DNA of 35,031 nt from an uncultured Chloroflexota bacterium. GTDB taxonomy: Bacteria > Chloroflexota > Anaerolineae > Anaerolineales > Anaerolineaceae. How positions within the stretch are numbered: the stretch's first letter is position 1; every line of letters begins with the position of its first letter. The stretch lies in the NCBI GenBank assembly GCA_902774215.1, contig CACYHU010000036.1:1-35031 (forward strand), written 5' to 3'. Both the position numbers and the translations under genes were made by a program. Positions 7,572 through 16,645 of this stretch are shown here, one piece after another. A model generated the notes under the pieces. That model was not told the origin of the DNA, did not search any database, and saw only the letters and a program-made list of their open reading frames with translations.

Positions 7572-9260
7572 ATGGCAGGAGAACCCAATAACAAAATAAT
7601 CTATTCGATGATCGGTGTTTCAAAAATGTACGACAAAAAAGTCGTTTTGAAAAACATCTATATTTCATATTTTTATGGTGCTAAAATCGGTGTCATCGGT
7701 CTGAACGGATCTGGTAAGAGTTCTTTGCTGAAAATTTTTGCCGGTGTTGATAAGGATTTTATCGGTGAGACTTACCTTTCTCCCGGTTATACGGTTGGAT
7801 ACCTTGAACAGGAACCTTTGCTTGACTGCAATAAAACCGTCCTCGAAGTAGTTCAGGAAGGCGCACAGGAAGCTGTAGACCTGCTGAAAGAATTTGAAGA
7901 ACTCAGCAACCGCTTCGCCGAGCCGATGAGTGATGAAGAAATGAATGAGCTCATCGAAAAACAAGGTAAAGTTCAGGAGCGGATCGATCAGCTTGATGCC
8001 TGGGATATCGATTCCCGCCTTGAAATGGCTATGGATGCGCTTCGCTGTCCTCCCGGTGATACACCTGTAAATGTTCTTTCCGGCGGTGAAAGGCGCCGTG
8101 TGGCACTTTGCCGCCTGCTGCTGCAAAAACCGGATATTCTGCTGTTGGATGAACCGACAAACCATTTGGATGCTGAAGCCGTTGCCTGGCTGGAGCGTCA
8201 TCTTCAACAATATCCCGGCACAGTTATCGCTGTTACACATGATCGGTATTTTCTTGATCATGTCGCGGGGTGGATCCTTGAACTGGACAGAGGTGAAGGT
8301 ATTCCTTTCCAGGGAAATTATTCTTCATGGCTCGAACAGAAAAAACAGCGCCTTTCTCTTGAAGAAAAATCAGAATCTGAACGTCAGCGGACGCTGCAGC
8401 GCGAACTGGACTGGATCCATATGTCTCCCAAGGGACAGCATGCTAAATCAAAAGCCCGTATTGCTTCTTATGAAAAATTACTTTCACAGGATTTTGAAAA
8501 AGAAGCAGCCGAGCTGCAGCTGTTTATTCCGCCGGGTCCGCGCCTGGGAAACCTTGTTATTGAGATGAAAGATGTTTCCAAGGTGTTTGGAGAAAGAATT
8601 CTCGTTGAAAATGTTACGTTTAATCTGCCGCCCGGCGGTGTGATAGGTATTATTGGGCCGAATGGAGCCGGTAAGACAACGCTTTTCCGCATGATCGTTG
8701 GAGAAGAAAAGCCGACAAGCGGAACGATTCGTATAGGAGAAACCGTAAAGCTTGGCTATATGAATCAGTCACGTGATTCTCTTGATCCGGAAAAGAACAT
8801 CTGGGAAGTTATTTCCGGCGGTTCGGACGAGATCACCGTTGGCGGAAGAAAAATTAATTCCAGAGCATATGTGGCGAGGTTCAATTTCTCAGGAGCCGAT
8901 CAGCAAAAAAAGGTTGGGGTACTATCAGGCGGAGAAAGGAACCGTGTACAATTGGCTCAAACGCTGAAAAGCGAAGCAAATGTTCTTCTTCTCGATGAAC
9001 CGACAAATGATTTGGATGTCAATACAATTCGCGCATTGGAAGAAGGACTTGAAAATTTTGCCGGCTGTGCTTTGGTGATTTCTCATGACCGCTGGTTCCT
9101 GGATCGTGTAGCAACGCACATTCTCGCTTTCGAAAATGATTCTGAAGTACGCTTCTTTGATGGCAACTATACACAGTATGAAGAAGACCGCAGAAAGCGT
9201 TTAGGTATCGAAGCTGATACGCCTCACCGTACAAAATACCGCTCTTTGACAAGAGTGTAA
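7572..9260 (+). CDS. ettA: ABC-F ATPase, energy-dependent translational throttle EttA
   Basis: EttA is a soluble twin-ATPase ABC-F protein that binds the ribosomal E site and gates the first elongation step according to ADP/ATP ratio. The 562 residues match the EttA length. The first ABC domain has Walker A GLNGSGKSS, signature LSGGERRRVAL and Walker B ILLLDEPTNHLD. A linker rich in Arg/Lys follows (WIHMSPKGQHAKSKARI, typical of EttA). The second ABC domain has GPNGAGKTT, LSGGERNRVQLA and VLLLDEPTNDLD. The C-terminus RKRLGIEADTPHRTKYRSL also matches EttA. No membrane segments are present. It is the last gene of its operon, with a short hairpin following. Confidence 0.95.
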   Translation: MAGEPNNKIIYSMIGVSKMYDKKVVLKNIYISYFYGAKIGVIGLNGSGKSSLLKIFAGVDKDFIGETYLSPGYTVGYLEQEPLLDCNKTVLEVVQEGAQEAVDLLKEFEELSNRFAEPMSDEEMNELIEKQGKVQERIDQLDAWDIDSRLEMAMDALRCPPGDTPVNVLSGGERRRVALCRLLLQKPDILLLDEPTNHLDAEAVAWLERHLQQYPGTVIAVTHDRYFLDHVAGWILELDRGEGIPFQGNYSSWLEQKKQRLSLEEKSESERQRTLQRELDWIHMSPKGQHAKSKARIASYEKLLSQDFEKEAAELQLFIPPGPRLGNLVIEMKDVSKVFGERILVENVTFNLPPGGVIGIIGPNGAGKTTLFRMIVGEEKPTSGTIRIGETVKLGYMNQSRDSLDPEKNIWEVISGGSDEITVGGRKINSRAYVARFNFSGADQQKKVGVLSGGERNRVQLAQTLKSEANVLLLDEPTNDLDVNTIRALEEGLENFAGCALVISHDRWFLDRVATHILAFENDSEVRFFDGNYTQYEEDRRKRLGIEADTPHRTKYRSLTRV

Positions 9261-9271
9261 ATCGTATCAAA

Positions 9272-9288
9272 CAGTCTTTATAAGACTG
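9272..9288 (+). terminator. Small hairpin after ettA
   Basis: CAGTCTT (9272-9278) pairs with AAGACTG (9282-9288) around TAT and is followed by an AT-rich AAATTTTAT. It is a weak terminator or partial attenuator between ettA and the malic enzyme gene. Confidence 0.45.
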
Positions 9289-9313
9289 AAATTTTATAAA
9301 TGAAAGAGGAAAC

Positions 9314-10489
9314 ATGGATTACGCAAAAGAGTCGTTACGTCTCCACAATGAGTGGAAAGGAAAAATTGAAGTTGTTGCCACAGTGCCGGTAAAGACAAAA
9401 GAAGACCTTTCTTTGGCTTATACGCCGGGTGTTGCACAGCCATGTCTGGAAATTCAAAAAGATGTTGATAAAAGCTATGATCTGACCCGCCGTCATAATC
9501 TTTGTGCCGTAATTACCGATGGCTCCGCAGTACTTGGGTTGGGAGATATCGGACCTGAAGCAGGTATGCCTGTGATGGAAGGTAAATGTGTACTCTTCAA
9601 ATCCTTCGGAAATGTAGACGCATTTCCTCTCTGCGTCAAAACCCATGATGTCGATGAATTCGTAAACACTGTTTACCTGATTTCCGGCTCATTCGGCGGG
9701 ATCAATCTGGAAGATATTTCCGCTCCCCGCTGTTTCGAAATTGAACGGAAATTGAAAGAAAAATGCGATATTCCGATTTTCCATGATGATCAGCATGGCA
9801 CGGCAGTAATTACGCTTGCCGGTCTTTGCAATGCACTGAAAGTTGTCGGTAAGAAGAAAGAAGATATCCGTGTCGTAATGTCAGGCGCAGGTGCAGCAGC
9901 AATTTCTATCTGCAAGCTTCTGTTATCCGCTGGAATAAAAAATATTACTCTCTGCGACCGGACCGGCGCTATTTACAAGGGTCGTGAAAAGGGAATGAAC
10001 TGGATTAAGGAAGAAATGGCTGAAATTACGAATCTTGATCGTAAAGAAGGCTCTCTTGCTGATATGTTGGTCGGTGCAGATGTATTCATCGGTGTTTCTT
10101 CCCCCGGACTCGTTACAACGGAAATGGTGAAAACAATGGCCAAGGATCCGATCATCTTTGCCTGTGCCAATCCGACACCGGAAATTTTCCCGGATGATGC
10201 AAAAGTCGGTGGCGCGGCAGTTATTGCCACCGGACGCAGTGATTTCCCGAACCAGATCAACAATGTTTTGGCATTCCCCGGAATCTTCCGCGGTACATTT
10301 GATGTCCGTGCAAGCGATATCAATGAAGAAATGAAGATCGCTGCCGCGAAGGCATTGGAAGAATTGATCAGCCCCGAAGAACTTTCCGCTGATTATATCA
10401 TTCCGAAGGCATTTGATCCGCGGGTTGGCGGAGCTGTTGCAAAAGCTGTCGCAGAAGCTGCAAGGAAAACCGGTGTAGCCCGTATCTAA
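9314..10489 (+). CDS. NAD(P)-dependent malic enzyme (oxaloacetate-decarboxylating)
   Basis: The enzyme interconverts malate and pyruvate + CO2 with reduction of NAD(P)+, linking C4 acids to pyruvate. The 391-residue short bacterial form has the N-terminal catalytic part LAYTPGVAQPC (Tyr), ITDGSAVLGLGDIGPEAG, EGKCVLFKSFG (Lys) and DDQHGTAVI. The Rossmann part has VVMSGAGAAAISICKLLL and CDRTGAIYKGR, and the substrate loop is ACANPTPEI. There is no C-terminal phosphotransacetylase domain, unlike MaeB. Coenzyme preference is not decidable by eye. AGAGGAAAC is the ribosome binding site. It appears to be a single-gene unit between the hairpin at 9272 and the terminator at 10504. Confidence 0.94.
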   Translation: MDYAKESLRLHNEWKGKIEVVATVPVKTKEDLSLAYTPGVAQPCLEIQKDVDKSYDLTRRHNLCAVITDGSAVLGLGDIGPEAGMPVMEGKCVLFKSFGNVDAFPLCVKTHDVDEFVNTVYLISGSFGGINLEDISAPRCFEIERKLKEKCDIPIFHDDQHGTAVITLAGLCNALKVVGKKKEDIRVVMSGAGAAAISICKLLLSAGIKNITLCDRTGAIYKGREKGMNWIKEEMAEITNLDRKEGSLADMLVGADVFIGVSSPGLVTTEMVKTMAKDPIIFACANPTPEIFPDDAKVGGAAVIATGRSDFPNQINNVLAFPGIFRGTFDVRASDINEEMKIAAAKALEELISPEELSADYIIPKAFDPRVGGAVAKAVAEAARKTGVARI

Positions 10490-10503
10490 TCTGTATTTCT
10501 TTG

Positions 10504-10543
10504 AGACACGGGAGCCTGTTTATTCATGTTCCCGTGTCTTTTG
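10504..10543 (+). terminator. Rho-independent terminator after malic enzyme
   Basis: AGACACGGGA (10504-10513) pairs with TCCCGTGTCT (10530-10539), with a 16-base loop and a short T-run (TTTT) at the foot. This is a strong ten-base-pair stem. Confidence 0.85.
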
Positions 10544-10600
10544 TAAGAAATAATTATAAGTTCGGATCAGGCAGATAATGTTTATGCTTTGGAGGTATAG

Positions 10601-11737
10601 ATGATCCCTTTCAATGTACCGCCGTTATATGGAACGGAAGAAGAAAAAATTCATGATGCAATACAGAGCCACAAAATTTGCGGTGATGGAGAATTTACAA
10701 AAAAATGCAATCAATGGATTGAAGTAAATACTGGCTGCCCGAAAGCTTTATTGACAACAAGCTGCACCCATGCCTTGGAAATGGCTGCTCTTTTGTGCAA
10801 AATTCAGCCGGGTGATGAGATCATTATGCCCTCATATACTTTTGTCTCAACCGCCAATGCATTCGTTCTGCGTGGTGCAAAAATCGTTTTCGTTGATATC
10901 CGTCCGGATACGATGAATATTGACGAGAATCTTATCGAATCAGCAATTACAGAAAAAACGCGTGCTATTGTACCTGTTCATTATGCCGGTGTTGCCTGTG
11001 AAATGGATACAATATTATCTGTTGCCGAAAAATACGGTTTATATGTCATAGAGGATTCAGCACAAGGGGTAATGTCTTCCTACAAAGGAAAAGCTTTAGG
11101 CGGAATTGGTGATTTTGGCTGTTTCAGCTTCCATGAAACCAAAAACTACAGTATGGGTGAGGGAGGTGCGCTTCTTATCAATGATGAAAAATATATTGAC
11201 GAAGCTGAAATCATCCGAGAAAAAGGGACAAACCGCAGTCAATTCTGGCGTGGAAAAGTAGATAAATATCGTTGGGTTGACTTTGGATCCTCGTATCTCC
11301 CAAGTGAATTGAATGCAGCTTATCTTTACGCACAGCTTGAGCACGATAAAGAAATATATAATGATCGTATGGACACATGGAACCGCTATAATGCAGGATT
11401 GCAGGATCTGAAGGAAGATGGAAAAATTGAGCTTCCTTTTGTACCTGAAGAATGCGTCCATAATGCGCATATGTATTATATAAAAGTGAAGAATATTGAG
11501 GAAAGGCAGAATCTTATACAGTACCTGAAAGAAAATAATGTTGAAACCGTCTTTCATTATATTCCGCTTCATTCTTCTCCTGCCGGTTTGAAATGGGGAC
11601 GTTTTCACGGAAAAGATTGCTTTACAACAAAGGATAGTGAGCGATTGCTTCGTCTTCCTATGTATTTCAGAATGCCGCCCGAATATGCGGAATGCACGAT
11701 AAATACAATTAAAAAATTTTTCGCTAGGAACCGATGA
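10601..11737 (+). CDS. DegT/DnrJ/EryC1/StrS aminotransferase, WecE/RffA-like
   Basis: This PLP-dependent sugar aminotransferase of 378 residues most resembles dTDP-4-amino-4,6-dideoxygalactose transaminase (WecE/RffA). That enzyme makes an amino sugar for surface glycans. Signature parts are PLYGTEEEKIHDAI at the N-terminus, LLTTSCTHALEMAALL for phosphate binding, MPSYTFVSTANAF, PVHYAGVACEMD, EDSAQG and the PLP lysine region FHETKNYSMGEGGAL. YIPLHSSPAGLKWGRFHG near the C-terminus is typical of WecE/RffA. GGAGG precedes the ATG. Its stop overlaps the wbqC start in ATGA, so the two are translationally coupled. The exact sugar substrate is inferred by family only. Confidence 0.88.
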   Translation: MIPFNVPPLYGTEEEKIHDAIQSHKICGDGEFTKKCNQWIEVNTGCPKALLTTSCTHALEMAALLCKIQPGDEIIMPSYTFVSTANAFVLRGAKIVFVDIRPDTMNIDENLIESAITEKTRAIVPVHYAGVACEMDTILSVAEKYGLYVIEDSAQGVMSSYKGKALGGIGDFGCFSFHETKNYSMGEGGALLINDEKYIDEAEIIREKGTNRSQFWRGKVDKYRWVDFGSSYLPSELNAAYLYAQLEHDKEIYNDRMDTWNRYNAGLQDLKEDGKIELPFVPEECVHNAHMYYIKVKNIEERQNLIQYLKENNVETVFHYIPLHSSPAGLKWGRFHGKDCFTTKDSERLLRLPMYFRMPPEYAECTINTIKKFFARNR

Positions 11738-12426
11738 AAAAAGTTGCCGTTTTGCAATCAAACTACATTCCCTGGAAGGGTTATTTTGACATTATCCATG
11801 ATGTAGATGAGTTCATTTTTTATGATGAAGTTCAGTTTACAAAAAATGACTGGCGCAACAGAAATCGGATTTCAACGCCTTCCGGAATACAATGGCTGAC
11901 AATTCCAACTACAGGAAGCATTACACAAACAATTGATGAGGTTGAAACAGCCGGTTCTCAATGGCAGCGCAAACATTATAATTCATTGGTTACATATTAT
12001 TCAAAAGCGCCCTATTTTTCCAAATATAAGGAATTTCTTGAAGATTTTTATTTAGGGAAGATATGGAGCAATCTTTCTCAATTAAACCGCTACCTTATTA
12101 TCCATATTGCCCGCGACTTTCTTGGTATAAAAACATTTTTCACCAGCAGCAGAGAATATGCTTCGCATGGAAGCGGTCATGAAAAATTGCTTAGCCTGCT
12201 TATTTCAGCAGGCGCTGATTATTATGTCTCCGGTCCTGCCGCTAAAAGCTATATACGGGCTGAAGATTACAAAAATGCCGGGATAGAACTTCATTGGAAG
12301 GATTATTCTTTCTATCCTGAATACCACCAGCTGAATGAACCTTTTTGCCATAATGTGACAATTTTGGATCTTCTTTTCAACACAGGCGATTCCGCCGGTG
12401 ATTTTATTTGGAATAATAAAAATTAG
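11734..12426 (+). CDS. WbqC family protein
   Basis: This 230-residue WbqC-like protein starts MKKVAVLQSNYIPWKGYFDI, the strongest signature of the family. FYDEVQFTKNDWRNRNRI and the DYYVSGPAAKSYI segment are also characteristic. WbqC genes occur in O-antigen and amino-sugar clusters. Their biochemical role is not firmly established, with acyltransferase-like or sugar-modifying activity suggested by context. The ATG overlaps the aminotransferase stop by four bases, supporting a joint function in making a modified amino sugar. It is convergent with the next gene, and the two share bases 12423-12426. Confidence 0.88.
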   Translation: MKKVAVLQSNYIPWKGYFDIIHDVDEFIFYDEVQFTKNDWRNRNRISTPSGIQWLTIPTTGSITQTIDEVETAGSQWQRKHYNSLVTYYSKAPYFSKYKEFLEDFYLGKIWSNLSQLNRYLIIHIARDFLGIKTFFTSSREYASHGSGHEKLLSLLISAGADYYVSGPAAKSYIRAEDYKNAGIELHWKDYSFYPEYHQLNEPFCHNVTILDLLFNTGDSAGDFIWNNKN

Positions 12427-12986
12427 TCATTTATTTCCAATATCATTGGCGTTGCATTTTGTAAATGCTGTCTTGTTTTATCGTTAACAGGTTTATTTTC
12501 TGCAGCAAATAATAACATGGATAATAATGTGCCGTGCGCTACTATAAGTACGGTTTCACCAGGATGCCTTTTTTTTATTTCATCTACAAAAGGATGAATT
12601 CTTTTTTCGACATCTATCAATGATTCGCCCTCAGGAAATTTGAAATTCTCAGGGTCATCGGCCATAGATATCCGATATTCTTCCGGCAGATATTCCTTAT
12701 CATAAGGACCGCCTTCATAAGTTCCAAAGTTTCTCTCGCGTAATCGTCTGTCAAAACATACTTTTTCGTATGGATAGATATCTTTCAAAGCTAACCGTGC
12801 TGTTGTTTTTGCCCGTTCCAAATCGCTGCAGTAAACAGCTTCAAATTGAAAAGATTGTAACAATTCATTTGCTTCTCTTGCCTGTTGTTCCCCAGTGTTA
12901 TTCAGTGGTATATCGGTAAGCCCTTGATAACGGTGATTTAAATTCCAATCCGTTTGTCCGTGGCGCAGTAAAACTAAAGTTGTCAT
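12423..12986 (-). CDS. Histidine phosphatase family protein
   Basis: This phosphoglycerate-mutase-like histidine phosphatase has 187 residues. The catalytic RHG is in LVLLRHGQTDWN at the N-terminus, followed by GLTDIPLNNTGEQQA, a second Arg in CSDLERAKTTA, Glu in RLRERNFGTYEG, and the second catalytic His in VLIVAHGTLL. The length and the RERNFG block fit the broad-specificity phosphatase or cobC/gpmB-like group, not the glycolytic mutase. Substrate unknown. Its ATG overlaps the stop of the upstream membrane protein gene (ATGA at 12983-12986). The two form an operon and may be coupled. Confidence 0.9.
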   Translation of the reverse strand: MTTLVLLRHGQTDWNLNHRYQGLTDIPLNNTGEQQAREANELLQSFQFEAVYCSDLERAKTTARLALKDIYPYEKVCFDRRLRERNFGTYEGGPYDKEYLPEEYRISMADDPENFKFPEGESLIDVEKRIHPFVDEIKKRHPGETVLIVAHGTLLSMLLFAAENKPVNDKTRQHLQNATPMILEIND

Positions 12987-14902
12987 AAATTTTCCTTATA
13001 AAAATAAGCAGATGTGGGAATAAAGAAACGGTCGTTTCTCAACACAGGCGGATCAACAAAATGACCGCATAATTGCACGTTACCGGTTTTTCCTTCTACC
13101 ATTTCAAGCGGTGCAAAAATGAGTGCGTCTTCAAGATTTCCAAGGTCAATCCCCCGTATGATCGCAGTTGGTTTATCGATTGCGTCAGTAAAGGGAAACA
13201 TTTCAACAGATGCAGTATCATGAAAATGCTGTCGTACAAATGGAAGACGGAAATAAGGATAATGTTCAATTTTCAGTTCCGGTTTTTCGGACAGGTATAT
13301 AAAACTTCCCTTATCAATAGATGTAAGAAGAATTTCTTCATCATTGGAACATAAACCATTCATTTTCTGAGGTCGGGGAAAAGGATTTGCTTTTATATAA
13401 CCTGCGCCAAACAGAGCACAAAAAATGAGCAAACCACCCATAATACATGGAATTATGGAAATCAGCTGCATATCTCCTTCGTATTTATCTGCTGAAGCAG
13501 ATGGAGAAAATATCTTATTGACAATAATCCGCGGAAGGATTCCGATAATACAGGCTGGGATCCACATGCTGACAGCATAAAGTCTGAGATAATTTGTTGA
13601 AAATGGTACTGCGGCACATTCAGAAATGATGATACCTGTTGCAGCGTAAAGTAAAAATGTATGAACCGGCTTTTTATTTTGAATTATCAGAATTATAAAT
13701 CCTGAAAGCCATAGAAGCATCAACCCATATCTTACAATAGATTGAATAGATCTTGGATTACCGTTAACAAACGAAAAAGCACCGTAATATTCGGATTTGA
13801 TAAGACTGTCGATGAATATTGTACGCAGTGCTGAAAAAATATTTTCAGGATGCTCTTTCAATACCGGAGTACAAAGCGAGGCTACGTCCCGAATAATATT
13901 GTCTGAATGATTGAGTGCAGTCATTTCATCAGATGCAGTAACCTCTCCCCAGGATTTTCCTCCCAGGCATAAACCATATATCATTTCCGCTGCCTGCCGA
14001 TTTGGTATATTCCCTGATCCATAAACAATTTTTTGTGAAATATGGTTCATAATAAACCCGGAAAGCATAATAAGAATAGCAAGCACTGAATATAGAATAC
14101 GTTTTTTATCCTCACGCAAAAAAATAAAAAAATACCACAATCCGACAGCCGGCAGCATGAACATTGCAGCTGGACGGGCATTTAATCCAAGAGACAGGAA
14201 AAGGAATCCCAACAGCATTGGTATTTGTTTTTTCGTACGAATTCCGGTAAAAAACCAAAAACAGCTGATCAACCCGCAAATAAAACCATAAGGCTCAGTC
14301 ATAAATGTTCCGATTCTCTGCCGAATATAGTAATATAAAATTGTGAAAAAGGATGCGCCTGTAATTTCTCCGAATAATTCATTTACGGCCAGCATAGATG
14401 ATATCAAACACAAAGAAATGACAATAGAAAGTAAGATTTGTAGTGCAAAATAATTATTCCCGCTGAAATGCAGAAAAACAGCATAAAAAATGGTTGAAAT
14501 AGGTCTGATAGCAGTTGACTGCCCCATCAACCCGCCATAAAGAAATCGTTGCGTATTATGCTGCATTGTAAAGGCATCTGACCACGGTATTATACCTCCC
14601 AAAGCGTATTGGTCAGAAAGACCTGAATTTATAAGCCCCGAATATGGCAGCAGCAGGAATATAAATAACAGGTTTGAAAGGAGCATACGGAAAAATGTAT
14701 TAAGCATTCTGCAGCAAGCCCAGGCTGTCAAAATTATCGGAATAAAAACATATAAGGTGTTTCTGAAAGTCAATCCGATTTGCCGTGGCAGCGGACAGAA
14801 TAAAATAATATATACGGCCAATCCGCTGATAAAAAGAAATAATACGATTGACATAATTTGAAATTTTTTGTTATCTGATTTCAATGTCATAGATGTGATC
14901 AT
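12983..14902 (-). CDS. Large polytopic membrane protein, possible GT-C-type glycosyltransferase
   Basis: I do not recognise the family of this 639-residue integral membrane protein with confidence. About 11-12 hydrophobic segments fill roughly residues 15-510, followed by a soluble C-terminal region of about 130 residues (LCSNDEEILLTSIDKGSF onward). A charged loop after the first helices contains DQYALGGIIPWSDAF, and SDAF-type acidic residues in the first extracytoplasmic loop are usual in GT-C transferases that use polyprenyl-linked sugars. That similarity is the only functional hint. AGAAGAG precedes the ATG. The gene is coupled to the histidine phosphatase and lies beside amino-sugar genes, consistent with envelope glycan work. 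Confidence 0.75.
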   Translation of the reverse strand: MITSMTLKSDNKKFQIMSIVLFLFISGLAVYIILFCPLPRQIGLTFRNTLYVFIPIILTAWACCRMLNTFFRMLLSNLLFIFLLLPYSGLINSGLSDQYALGGIIPWSDAFTMQHNTQRFLYGGLMGQSTAIRPISTIFYAVFLHFSGNNYFALQILLSIVISLCLISSMLAVNELFGEITGASFFTILYYYIRQRIGTFMTEPYGFICGLISCFWFFTGIRTKKQIPMLLGFLFLSLGLNARPAAMFMLPAVGLWYFFIFLREDKKRILYSVLAILIMLSGFIMNHISQKIVYGSGNIPNRQAAEMIYGLCLGGKSWGEVTASDEMTALNHSDNIIRDVASLCTPVLKEHPENIFSALRTIFIDSLIKSEYYGAFSFVNGNPRSIQSIVRYGLMLLWLSGFIILIIQNKKPVHTFLLYAATGIIISECAAVPFSTNYLRLYAVSMWIPACIIGILPRIIVNKIFSPSASADKYEGDMQLISIIPCIMGGLLIFCALFGAGYIKANPFPRPQKMNGLCSNDEEILLTSIDKGSFIYLSEKPELKIEHYPYFRLPFVRQHFHDTASVEMFPFTDAIDKPTAIIRGIDLGNLEDALIFAPLEMVEGKTGNVQLCGHFVDPPVLRNDRFFIPTSAYFYKENL

Positions 14903-15039
14903 TTCTCTTCTTTCTAAGATTTGGTTTATAAATCCGGTGTATATATCATATCTTTTTAGCTGTAAATCACTTGTGACAGCAATTAGAAATAATATACTGT
15001 TTATATTTTACGATAATTCAAAGTAATAATATAAAGATA

Positions 15040-15780
15040 TTATTTCTGAAGCATTCTTGATAAAAATTCCCGAGTACGCTCAGTTTTCGGATGATTGAAA
15101 ATTTTCTCCGGTGTTGTATCTTCAACTATAACGCCCTGATCCATAAAAACGACTCTGTTCGATACATCTCTGGCAAATCCCATTTCATGTGTAACAACGA
15201 GCATTGTCAAACCGGATGTGGCAAGGGATCGCATAACAACGAGAACCTCGCCAACCATTTCAGGATCCAGTGCGCTTGTTGGTTCATCAAAGAGCAAAAC
15301 TTCCGGATCCATACATAAACCCCTGGCAATAGCAACACGTTGTTTCTGGCCACCGGAGATTTGAGCTGGTTTTGCGTGTATAAATTGCGACATTCCGACT
15401 TTCGCAAGATAGTCCATCGCCTTTTCTTCGGATTCACTGCGGGAACGTTTCAAAACTTTCTGCTGCCCGACAATGCAGTTATCAAGAACTGAAAGATTGC
15501 TGAAAAGGTTAAAACTTTGAAAGACCATTCCGACTTTACTGCGATATTCAGTCAGTTTAAATCCTTGTGATTGAATATCTTTATTATGGAAATAAATCGA
15601 ACCGGAAGTCGGTTTTTCTAAAAGATTGATACATCGTAAAAGTGTAGATTTTCCCGATCCGGACGATCCGATAATACTTATAACATCACCTTTGTTCGCC
15701 TGAAAATCAATATCTTTCAGAACAAGGTGATCTCCAAATTTTTTTTCAAGATGAGATACTTTAATTATTTCTTCGCTCAT
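15040..15780 (-). CDS. Polar amino-acid ABC transporter ATP-binding protein (GlnQ/HisP type)
   Basis: This 246-residue ATPase energises amino-acid import at the cytoplasmic membrane. Walker A is [12 protein letters not shown], the Q-loop is [11 protein letters not shown], the signature is [15 protein letters not shown], Walker B is [13 protein letters not shown] and the switch His is in [12 protein letters not shown]. The sequence ends [15 protein letters not shown], the typical C-terminus of GlnQ-like proteins. It is the last of three transport genes read leftwards. It begins three bases after the permease gene, so they are co-translated. Confidence 0.95.
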   Translation of the reverse strand: MSEEIIKVSHLEKKFGDHLVLKDIDFQANKGDVISIIGSSGSGKSTLLRCINLLEKPTSGSIYFHNKDIQSQGFKLTEYRSKVGMVFQSFNLFSNLSVLDNCIVGQQKVLKRSRSESEEKAMDYLAKVGMSQFIHAKPAQISGGQKQRVAIARGLCMDPEVLLFDEPTSALDPEMVGEVLVVMRSLATSGLTMLVVTHEMGFARDVSNRVVFMDQGVIVEDTTPEKIFNHPKTERTREFLSRMLQK

Positions 15781-15783
15781 GAC

Positions 15784-16557
15784 TTATTTCTCCTCGATTC
15801 CTTCGATAATTCCTTCCGGAGTCGTTTGGGAACCATGAATAATGAAAGAGTCAGGACCATCAATTTTCTTTTCAATGAGAAGCAGCAGTCTGGTCACGGT
15901 AAATGTCAGGATGAAATAGATTACACAAGTAATAAAAAACACTTCAAAATATTTCATATATGTTCCGGCGGCAGATTTTGACATAAAAAACAGTTCTGTC
16001 ACAGATATTACATTCAAAACAGATGTGTCCTTGATATTTACTACAAATTCATTGCCGATGGAAGGAAGAATGTTGCGTATTGCCTGCGGAAGAATAACTG
16101 TGGTCATTGTCTGCCAGTGTGTCATTCCTATGGACTGAGCTGCTTCAGTCTGACCTTTATCAATGGAAATAATTCCACCCCTGGCAATTTCAGCCATATA
16201 AGCACCAGTGTTGACAGATACGATAAGAAGTGCTGCAATAAATGGCGACATATCCAGTCCCCACAATTCAGCTGAGCCATAATAAATTACCATGGCTTGA
16301 ACAATCATAGGTGTTCCACGGAATATTTCAATGTAGGCAACAAAAATTGCCTGTACTACCTTGAAGAATATTCTCCGGAATTTTGGATCATGTTCATCAA
16401 TCGGAACTGTACGAACAACAGCTACAGCTAATCCGATGATAAAGCCAAGAATTGTAGAGATAATGGAAATCAGCAGCGTGGTTCCAGCTCCCCGCAGAAA
16501 AAACACACCATATTTATTACAGAAAAAAACAACCCATCCAAAAAATGATGTTGGCAT
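15784..16557 (-). CDS. Polar amino-acid ABC transporter permease (HisM/GlnP type)
   Basis: This membrane-spanning permease has 257 residues. The N-terminal segment GAGTTLLISIISTILGFIIG starts the His/Glu/Gln permease domain. The ATPase-docking EAA loop is EAAQSIGMTHWQTMTTVILPQAIRN read in sections, with the conserved Gly. Four to five hydrophobic helices are visible, including one near residue 210 that ends in FTVTRLLLLIEKK. A single permease gene implies a homodimer. AGGAG precedes the ATG. A large hairpin separates it from the binding-protein gene upstream. Confidence 0.94.
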   Translation of the reverse strand: MPTSFFGWVVFFCNKYGVFFLRGAGTTLLISIISTILGFIIGLAVAVVRTVPIDEHDPKFRRIFFKVVQAIFVAYIEIFRGTPMIVQAMVIYYGSAELWGLDMSPFIAALLIVSVNTGAYMAEIARGGIISIDKGQTEAAQSIGMTHWQTMTTVILPQAIRNILPSIGNEFVVNIKDTSVLNVISVTELFFMSKSAAGTYMKYFEVFFITCVIYFILTFTVTRLLLLIEKKIDGPDSFIIHGSQTTPEGIIEGIEEK

Positions 16558-16581
16558 TCAAACGCTCCTGAATATCAAAAG

Positions 16582-16626
16582 AAAACAGCTCGGGGTATAT
16601 TGTTATAATTTACCGCGAGCTGTTTT
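16582..16626 (-). terminator. Intercistronic hairpin between binding protein and permease genes
   Basis: AAAACAGCTCG (16582-16592) is complementary to CGAGCTGTTTT (16616-16626) around a 23-base AT-rich loop. Read on the minus strand it follows the binding-protein stop by about 20 bases and ends in CTGTTTT. This is a partial terminator or mRNA-stabilising stem that would give more binding protein than membrane components, as in many ABC importer operons. Confidence 0.75.
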
Positions 16627-16645
16627 GTTTCAAATTAATCCGTTA

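Noticed and set aside
14903-15039. Rex operator suggested by TCACAAGTGA-type symmetry
   Set aside because: The sequence does not match the TTGTGA-N-TCACA Rex pattern, and no other candidate in the window does.
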